The notes beneath the pieces were generated by a model. The model ran no database searches. It was given only the letters and a program-made list of their open reading frames with translations, and was not told where the DNA came from. From Deltaproteobacteria bacterium (lineage in GTDB: Bacteria > Desulfobacterota > Syntrophia > Syntrophales > UBA2210), in contig JAFGTS010000032.1 in the NCBI GenBank assembly GCA_016933965.1, positions 43,279 to 107,278 of the forward strand: a stretch of 64,000 bases of DNA, read 5' to 3'. Made by a program: the position numbers and the translations under genes. Below are positions 58,940 through 64,000 of this stretch, piece by piece; position 1 is the stretch's first letter; every line of letters starts with the position of its first letter.

Positions 58940-61366
58940 GTGAGCAAGATCCTTGTCGTTGAAGACAATGCCGAGAGTCGGTACCTGCTGGAACGTCTGC
59001 TGAGCAGCCGTGGCCATCAGGTGATATCCGCGGAGGACGGCGAAGAGGGCCTGCGGCGTGCCCGGCAGGATATCCCGGATATCATCATTTCCGACATCAT
59101 GATGCCCGTTATGAACGGATTCCGTTTCTGCCGCGAGGTCAAGAGCGACGACGCCCTCCGGCAGATCCCCTTCATCTTCTATACGGCCACCTTTGTTGAT
59201 AAGGCCGACGAGAAGCTGGCCATGGGCCTCGGCGCGTCCCGTTTTGTCATCAAGCCCATGGAAGGAGATGAGTTCATCGGGATACTCGATGAAGTACTGG
59301 ATGAACACCGGCGGGGGGTCCTGCCCGTCCCCGGAGGGCCGCTGGAGGGTGAGGAGACCCTCCTGGAGATGTACGATAACAGCGTTGCCCGGAAGCTTGC
59401 GGAAACGGTCGACAAACTCCAGAATGAAAGAAAAGCGCTGATCAGATCGGAGCAGCGCCTCAAGGAAGCGCAGGAACTGGCCCACATAGGCCACTGGGAG
59501 CTCAACCTGAAAAGCAGTGTTCTGGAATGGTCCGATGAGATATACCGTATCCTGGGGCTCAAACCCCGGGAGTTTGATGCCTCTCGCGATGCGTTTCTGG
59601 TGGCCGTGCACCCCGACGACAGGGACGCGGTCATAGCGGCTTACCGGAACGCGGTGGAAAAAAAGACGCAATACGATATCGAATACCGGCTGTTGCTCAA
59701 TGACGGGACCGTCAAGTATGTGAATGAGAAGCTCCAGACCATCTATGACGACAACGGCATCCCGGTTTTTTTCATGGGAACGGTTCAGGATATCACGGGG
59801 AGCAAGGAGGCCGAGGAGAGGGTCAATCACCTCAACCGCGTGCTGCGCGCCATTCGCGATGTCAATCAACTGATCATCAAGGAAAAGGACAGGGGGCAGC
59901 TCATACGAAGGACCTGTGACATTCTGATAGAGAACCGCAGCTACCATAACGCCTGGATCGCGCTTCTGGATAAAGGAGGGAAGTTCATGACCGCCGTGGA
60001 TGCCGGTCTGGACCGGGACTTTTCGCCCATGGAGGAATTGCTGCGGGAAGGGAAATGGACGGCCTGCGCGAAGAGGGCTCTGGACAGCAGGGACCTGGTC
60101 ATTAGGGAAGAACCGAAAACGCAGTGTGTCGATTGTCCACTTTCGGGGCATTATGGCGGACGCGGTGCCTGTAGCATCAGCCTCAACCATGGTGGAAAAA
60201 ATTACGGCCTGCTCTCGGTGTCCGTTCCCGGATTTGCCGTCGGGGATGAAGAAGAGCATGGGTTATTGCGGGAGGTTGCCGGCGACATCGCCTTTGCCCT
60301 TTATAGTATCGAGGTCGAGGAAGAACGAAGAGGCATGGTTGAAGCGCTTCGTGAGAGTGAAAGCAAGTTCCGCTCGCTCGTGGAGCAGGCCGCGGAAATG
60401 CTCTTTCTTCACGATACCAGTGGCCGGATCATCGATGTCAACCGGGAAACGATAAGAAATACGGGGTATACCAGGGAAGAACTGCTCGGCATGACCGTCT
60501 TTGATATCGATCCCGACGCGGGCGACCGCAGGGACGTGGAAATTTACTGGGAAGCGCTGAAACCGGAAGACCCTACAGCCACCTTTGAGGTCAGGCACAG
60601 GCGAAAGGACGGTTCGATCTACCCCGCCGAGGTCATTCTCTCGAAGATCGTGCTGGCGAAAGGGCATTGCATGCTTGGGCTCGCCCGGGACATCACCGAG
60701 CGCAAGGAGGCTGAGGAGCGGATCGAGCGCTCCCTGAGGGAAAAGGAGACCCTCCTTGCCGAGATCCATCACCGCGTCAAGAACAACATGCAGGTCATGA
60801 TGAGCCTGCTGTCCCTGCAATCTGAGAATACCGACGATGCCGGGATACAGGCCCTGTTGCGGGAATGCGAGAGCCGCATCCGGTCGATGGCGCTCATTCA
60901 CGAGCGGCTCTACCTGTCGCAGGACCTCTCCCGGGTCGATGTTCGTGATTACATGGAACGGCTTCTGGAGCGCCTTTTTCAGTCACACGGGGCGGATTCG
61001 CGGGTGATAGGGTTTTCGACGCGGATAGAGGATGTTTCCTTCAGCATAGAAACGGCGGTGCCCTGCGGGCTGATCGCGAACGAGCTCATTACGAACGTCC
61101 TGCGGCATGCCTTCCCCGGGGGGCGTGCCGGGACGGTGACGGTGGAGCTTGGGCCGGACCCGGCGGCGGAGGGATATGTTCTCGTTGTCGGTGACGATGG
61201 TATCGGCATGCCGGAGGAGATCGATCACCGGAACCCGGACAGCTTCGGTCTGCAGCTGGTGAACATCCTGACCCAACAGCTCGACGGCACGGTGGAGCTC
61301 GACCGGAGCGCGGGGACCCTGTTCCGCGTCACCTTCAGGGAATTGCAGTACAAACAGAGGATATGA
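58940..61366 (+). CDS. Receiver-PAS-GAF-PAS histidine kinase (HisKA_2/HATPase)
   Basis: 808 aa, GTG start 18 nt after the previous stop. N-terminal receiver with Asp52 (IIISDIMMPVMNGF), a coiled coil, PAS/PAC (about 175-290: IGHWELNLKSSVLEWSDEIY), a GAF-like sensor (about 300-460, with CVDCPLSGHYGGRGAC holding cysteines), a second PAS (about 475-590), then HisKA_2 with His610 in EIHHRVKNNMQ and an HATPase domain (LIANELITNVLRHAF, GDDGIGMPEE). The receiver at the front lets the upstream kinase or DivK-like protein control it. No DNA-binding regulator is next to it. Confidence 0.9.
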   Translation: MSKILVVEDNAESRYLLERLLSSRGHQVISAEDGEEGLRRARQDIPDIIISDIMMPVMNGFRFCREVKSDDALRQIPFIFYTATFVDKADEKLAMGLGASRFVIKPMEGDEFIGILDEVLDEHRRGVLPVPGGPLEGEETLLEMYDNSVARKLAETVDKLQNERKALIRSEQRLKEAQELAHIGHWELNLKSSVLEWSDEIYRILGLKPREFDASRDAFLVAVHPDDRDAVIAAYRNAVEKKTQYDIEYRLLLNDGTVKYVNEKLQTIYDDNGIPVFFMGTVQDITGSKEAEERVNHLNRVLRAIRDVNQLIIKEKDRGQLIRRTCDILIENRSYHNAWIALLDKGGKFMTAVDAGLDRDFSPMEELLREGKWTACAKRALDSRDLVIREEPKTQCVDCPLSGHYGGRGACSISLNHGGKNYGLLSVSVPGFAVGDEEEHGLLREVAGDIAFALYSIEVEEERRGMVEALRESESKFRSLVEQAAEMLFLHDTSGRIIDVNRETIRNTGYTREELLGMTVFDIDPDAGDRRDVEIYWEALKPEDPTATFEVRHRRKDGSIYPAEVILSKIVLAKGHCMLGLARDITERKEAEERIERSLREKETLLAEIHHRVKNNMQVMMSLLSLQSENTDDAGIQALLRECESRIRSMALIHERLYLSQDLSRVDVRDYMERLLERLFQSHGADSRVIGFSTRIEDVSFSIETAVPCGLIANELITNVLRHAFPGGRAGTVTVELGPDPAAEGYVLVVGDDGIGMPEEIDHRNPDSFGLQLVNILTQQLDGTVELDRSAGTLFRVTFRELQYKQRI

Positions 61367-61406
61367 CGGAGATATATTCACCCTGTGTGAAGTCCTGATC
61401 TTCCGC

Positions 61407-61880
61407 TCATTTACCTTTGGGGGGCCGCTTGCGGCGCTGCGCTCGCACGAGCCCGAGCTCGCCCAGTTGCCGGTAGATTTTTTCCACTTCCTGAACGATC
61501 TCCTGTCGGTTTGCTCCCTGCTCCTCCGCCAGGTCGAGAACATGGTCCGTCGCCCGGTCATAGTCACGCTTGAACCGGTCGTTGATCGCCTTCCAGGGGA
61601 CGCCGGCGAGCATCCCGGCGATGCGGTCGTCGAAGGGAAGCCTGCCCAGTTTCATGAGGACGGCGATGATGGGATAGCCCATGTATCCCTGCCAGTAGGA
61701 CGCATTATCGTTTGAGGTGATCTCACGCAGGTCCTCCGACCATGTGACGTCATAGGTCCTGTTCCGGGAGGAGGACTCGACCTGTGCCGATGTCGGGCCG
61801 GTGATGGCGACCCGCTCATCCGCCAGGGCGCTCAATGCCTCGTAAACTTTTGCCTTCGGCGGCATCTTCCAGATCGACAT
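61407..61880 (-). CDS. Conserved protein of unknown function
   Basis: 157 aa, soluble. An N-terminal helical part (PKAKVYEALSALADERV), a beta segment (TYDVTWSEDLREITSNDN), YPIIAVLMKLGRLPFD, a long helix (DRFKRDYDRATDHVLDLAEEQ) and a basic tail RAQRRKRPPKGK. I do not recognise the family. It ends 12 nt before the enoyl-CoA hydratase start on the same strand, so the hydratase gene and this one are probably cotranscribed. Codon use is like neighbours. Confidence 0.75.
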   Translation of the reverse strand: MSIWKMPPKAKVYEALSALADERVAITGPTSAQVESSSRNRTYDVTWSEDLREITSNDNASYWQGYMGYPIIAVLMKLGRLPFDDRIAGMLAGVPWKAINDRFKRDYDRATDHVLDLAEEQGANRQEIVQEVEKIYRQLGELGLVRAQRRKRPPKGK

Positions 61881-61892
61881 GGAAGGATCCTT

Positions 61893-62672
61893 CTATTTTT
61901 CCTTCCACAGGGGGCTTCGCTTTTCCAGGAACGCGCCGATCCCTTCCCGGGCATCCTCCGTGGAGCACAGGCGGGCGAAGGCTTCGTTCATGTATTCAAA
62001 GGCCTGGTAGTAATCCAGGTCCGCCGCCGTGTAAAAGGCCTTTTTGGCGATCTGCAGCGCCACGGGACTCTTCTGCGCGAGGGTCGCGGCCCAGAGGCGG
62101 GTTTCTTTCTCCAGATCGGCTTCCGGGATGACCCGGTTAACAAGCCCCATGCGAAGGGCCTCTTCCGCGGGGATCAGATCGCCGTAGAACAGCAGTTCCA
62201 GGGCCCTTTTTCTCCCCACGGACCGGGAGACGGGGATGACCGGTCCGATGCAGTTCAGCCCCACGTTGATGGCCGTGAGTCCCAGGCGGGCCTTTTCGCT
62301 GGCCGTCGCCAGGTCGGCGGCCGCCACCAGGCCGGCGCCGTTGGCCGCGGCGACACCATGCACCTGGGCTATAACGGGCGTGCTCATGCGGCTGATGGTC
62401 ACCAGCGGGCTCTCCATGCACTCGACCCACTTCCGGTATTCCATGACGCTCTTATCGGAAAAATCGCTGATATCGATGCCGGCGCAGAATGCCCTGCCGG
62501 CACCTTTCATGATGATGACGCGCGCCCGCTTATCCGCGTCGAGTTCCCATAGCGCCTGATCGAGTTCCTCCGCGAGGGGAATGTTGAGGGTGTTCAGGCT
62601 CTCAGGACGATTCAGTGTGATCACGGCGACATGATCCTTTCCGATTTCAATGATAATGTTTTCGTATTTCAT
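61893..62672 (-). CDS. Enoyl-CoA hydratase/isomerase family protein
   Basis: 259 aa crotonase-fold protein. The oxyanion-hole segments are RAFCAGIDISDF and VHGVAAANGAGLVAAADLATAS; ARLGLTAINVGLNCIG replaces the usual helix carrying the second catalytic Glu. The first catalytic Glu position of enoyl-CoA hydratase (GGGxEL) reads GAGLVAAADL, with no Glu, so classical hydration may not be its reaction; isomerase or other crotonase chemistry is possible. Cotranscribed with the unknown gene downstream. Confidence 0.88.
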   Translation of the reverse strand: MKYENIIIEIGKDHVAVITLNRPESLNTLNIPLAEELDQALWELDADKRARVIIMKGAGRAFCAGIDISDFSDKSVMEYRKWVECMESPLVTISRMSTPVIAQVHGVAAANGAGLVAAADLATASEKARLGLTAINVGLNCIGPVIPVSRSVGRKRALELLFYGDLIPAEEALRMGLVNRVIPEADLEKETRLWAATLAQKSPVALQIAKKAFYTAADLDYYQAFEYMNEAFARLCSTEDAREGIGAFLEKRSPLWKEK

Positions 62673-62830
62673 GAAGAGGCTCCTTTTCCGAATTTACGTT
62701 ACACTATACAGGTGTGGACGTGAGGTCGATACATGAGGCGTGGGGTCGTCGGGCCGCCACGTGTTGTCCGCACTTCAACACAGCGGCAACGCGCAGATGT
62801 GCCGAAAGGATTTTTACGCCGGCCGTTACG

Positions 62831-63040
62831 TTAATCTACACCGATCATCACGTTCGATGCCTTGACAACGGCATACGCCTCTTTACCGACCGCAAGCTGG
62901 AGGTTCTCGCTCGCCTTCTTCGTTATGATCGAACAGAGCTCAAGATTCGGAGCGACCTCCAATATCACCTCCACATTGACGGCACCGACCGCGATCCCCT
63001 TGATGGTGCCTTTTAAAACATTTCGTGCGCTTATTTTCAT
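62831..63040 (-). CDS. Molbindin (single Mop/TOBE domain)
   Basis: 69 aa. One Mop domain: MKISARNVLKGTIKGIAVGAVNVEV in part at the N-terminus and SENLQLAVGKEAYAVVKASNVMIGVD at the C-terminus. Molbindins store or buffer molybdate/tungstate in oligomers. It fits the moaC gene elsewhere in the window and the likely use of Mo/W enzymes by this anaerobe. The adjacent gaps (62673-62830, 63041-63226) show no other gene. Confidence 0.88.
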   Translation of the reverse strand: MKISARNVLKGTIKGIAVGAVNVEVILEVAPNLELCSIITKKASENLQLAVGKEAYAVVKASNVMIGVD

Positions 63041-63226
63041 GATGACACTCCTTTCTTTTCCCGGCGGCTCGTTGATGATGTGTTACGACGACGCCCGGTC
63101 TGACGGGATTCTCGGCGTTTCACGAGGCCCTCTCTTCCTGAGCCACCGCGCCGACGATGCGGCCATTATAGGATATTTTGATGAAAAAGGGTACCGGCCC
63201 CCCGGGATGTCACGGGAATCCTTTCT

Positions 63227-63964
63227 TCACTTTTCACCGGCCGCAGGCTTTTCATGGAACTGGGAAATATATGATGAAAATCCGACGCAATACAGGAGAA
63301 TGAAAAGACTCAGGAAGGCTTCTTTTGTTTCATTGTAATTGATCTGCAGCAGCGGGTGCAGATCGAAGTGAAAGATGTTGTTCGCGAACTTGTCCGGCAG
63401 CGCCACTATATTTGCGAATAGGGCCGTGATTCCGCATGTATAGGAAGGCCATATCCAGTGGTTGATCGATTTTCTGGGAAAGTCGATCTTTTTCTTCATG
63501 AAAATGAGGGGAAACAAAAGACCTCCCACAACAGAGGCGATCGACAGCATCTGTCTCGGTATCTTTGAGAACAGGCGCTCATACGTACCGGTCAGATTGT
63601 GCAGGTTTAGTTCAGCCTGCTTGTTGACCTCCTGCAGGACCTCGGGTGTCTGAAATTTCAGATAGTGCTGTCCCCAGCTTATTATTCTCCGAGAAAGTAA
63701 AACGTGCCGAGGGAAATAAGTATGAACCATATTTGTTGATATCTGTTCCTTGTCGTCCAGGATAGATACATGCCGTAGATGAGGGCGATGAACAGGAATA
63801 CGTTCGTGATACTCTCGATGAACCCGTATTCCCTGTAGACACCCTGCTCAATGTTCAGGAACGGCACGTTCATTTACATGGGGGTAGATATAAAGAACTA
63901 TGGGCAGAAAAAGCCATAAGAGCTTCGGCTGCCTGATACGATAGGAAGGTTCGATGTGCGCCAT
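63227..63964 (-). pseudogene. Membrane protein gene disrupted by two frameshifts
   Basis: Read on the minus strand. Frame A starts at ATG 63964 (GAGGAG upstream) with MAHIEPSYRIRQPKLLWLF and ends as YPHVNERAVPEH. Frame B (63873-63682) gives FLNIEQGVYREYGFIES to GTFYFLGE. Frame C (from 63730 to 63227) continues ISWGQHYLKFQTPEVLQE. Joined, they make one about 245-aa protein with six membrane segments and a GE-ISWGQ...LNLHNL motif that is well conserved in an uncharacterised membrane family. Each junction needs a single-nt shift. The gene is AT-richer than the window. Either real decay or base-call errors. Confidence 0.65.
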
Positions 63965-64000
63965 TTTTTGTCCACTCCTCAGTGAATATCCGGTATCGAA

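Noticed and set aside
58685..60259. 524-aa minus-strand open frame
   Set aside because: Antisense to the receiver and kinase genes; no motif and unusual composition.
1..64000. CRISPR arrays, tRNA or rRNA genes, insertion sequences, prophage
   Set aside because: No direct-repeat/spacer pattern, no cloverleaf with a T-loop GTTCRANTC in the gaps, and no transposase or integrase motifs were seen.

Overview
The window looks like chromosomal DNA of an anaerobic deltaproteobacterium (Desulfobacterota), most plausibly a Syntrophales-type fatty-acid or aromatic-acid degrader. This is inferred from gene content: a glycyl radical enzyme, several radical SAM proteins, four acyl-CoA ligases, two acyl-CoA dehydrogenases, MaoC hydratases, a 2,4-dienoyl-CoA-reductase-like Fe-S flavoprotein, KamA, and CGGC and molbindin proteins. 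No rRNA, tRNA, CRISPR array, insertion sequence or prophage was seen. Genes are densely packed, many with 4-nt ATGA overlaps, and most intergenic gaps contain a recognisable sigma70-like promoter (TTGAC-box, 17-nt spacer).

Layout. 1-1551: the 5' part of a glycyl radical enzyme, divergent from a TetR regulator. 1552-2566: a repeat-bearing spacer and two small proteins. 2637-6694: a compact operon of a lysine 2,3-aminomutase-like radical SAM enzyme, two Ddl-like ATP-grasp ligases, a GNAT acetyltransferase and a zinc-ribbon protein. This reads as an uncharacterised pathway for a beta-amino-acid conjugate. 6911-16675: an acyl-CoA ligase, a small membrane protein behind a structured leader RNA, an unusual SCP2-E1alpha-E1beta fusion dehydrogenase, a nuclease-fold protein, a TGS GTPase, a hydrolase, a SagB-type oxidoreductase and a decayed HAD gene. 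16733-30829: mostly housekeeping genes (nadD, proA, lolA, ilvE, comM/yifB, moaC, rodZ, tatA, ssb) with a patatin/radical SAM/CGGC operon and a DnaA-box-like array. 31034-35427: uppP-ftsK-rimO.

35735-44397 is the most coherent catabolic unit. A TetR regulator is followed by an eight-gene run: long-chain acyl-CoA ligase, two MaoC-fold proteins (only one with hydratase residues), acyl-CoA dehydrogenase, a thiolase-fold protein lacking the catalytic cysteines, a DUF35 zinc-ribbon/OB protein, an OYE-type Fe-S reductase and an amidohydrolase. The last five enzyme types resemble the aldolytic (Ltp2/DUF35) side-chain cleavage known from steroid degradation rather than ordinary thiolytic beta-oxidation. 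Two similar 14-bp palindromes, one before the regulator and one before the ligase, suggest autoregulation plus operon control.

44531-50558 holds a secreted metallo-beta-lactamase-fold hydrolase, a patatin, SRAP, a polyprenyl synthase, a gamma-carbonic-anhydrase-like protein, a DUF374 acyltransferase and a methyltransferase. 50645-55013 (minus strand) is a ligase / acyl-CoA dehydrogenase / ligase operon. 55453-61366 is a signalling operon: a histidine kinase with three periplasmic Venus-flytrap domains, a DivK-like receiver and a receiver-PAS-GAF-PAS HisKA_2 kinase. The right end has an unknown gene, an enoyl-CoA hydratase, a molbindin and a frameshifted membrane protein gene.
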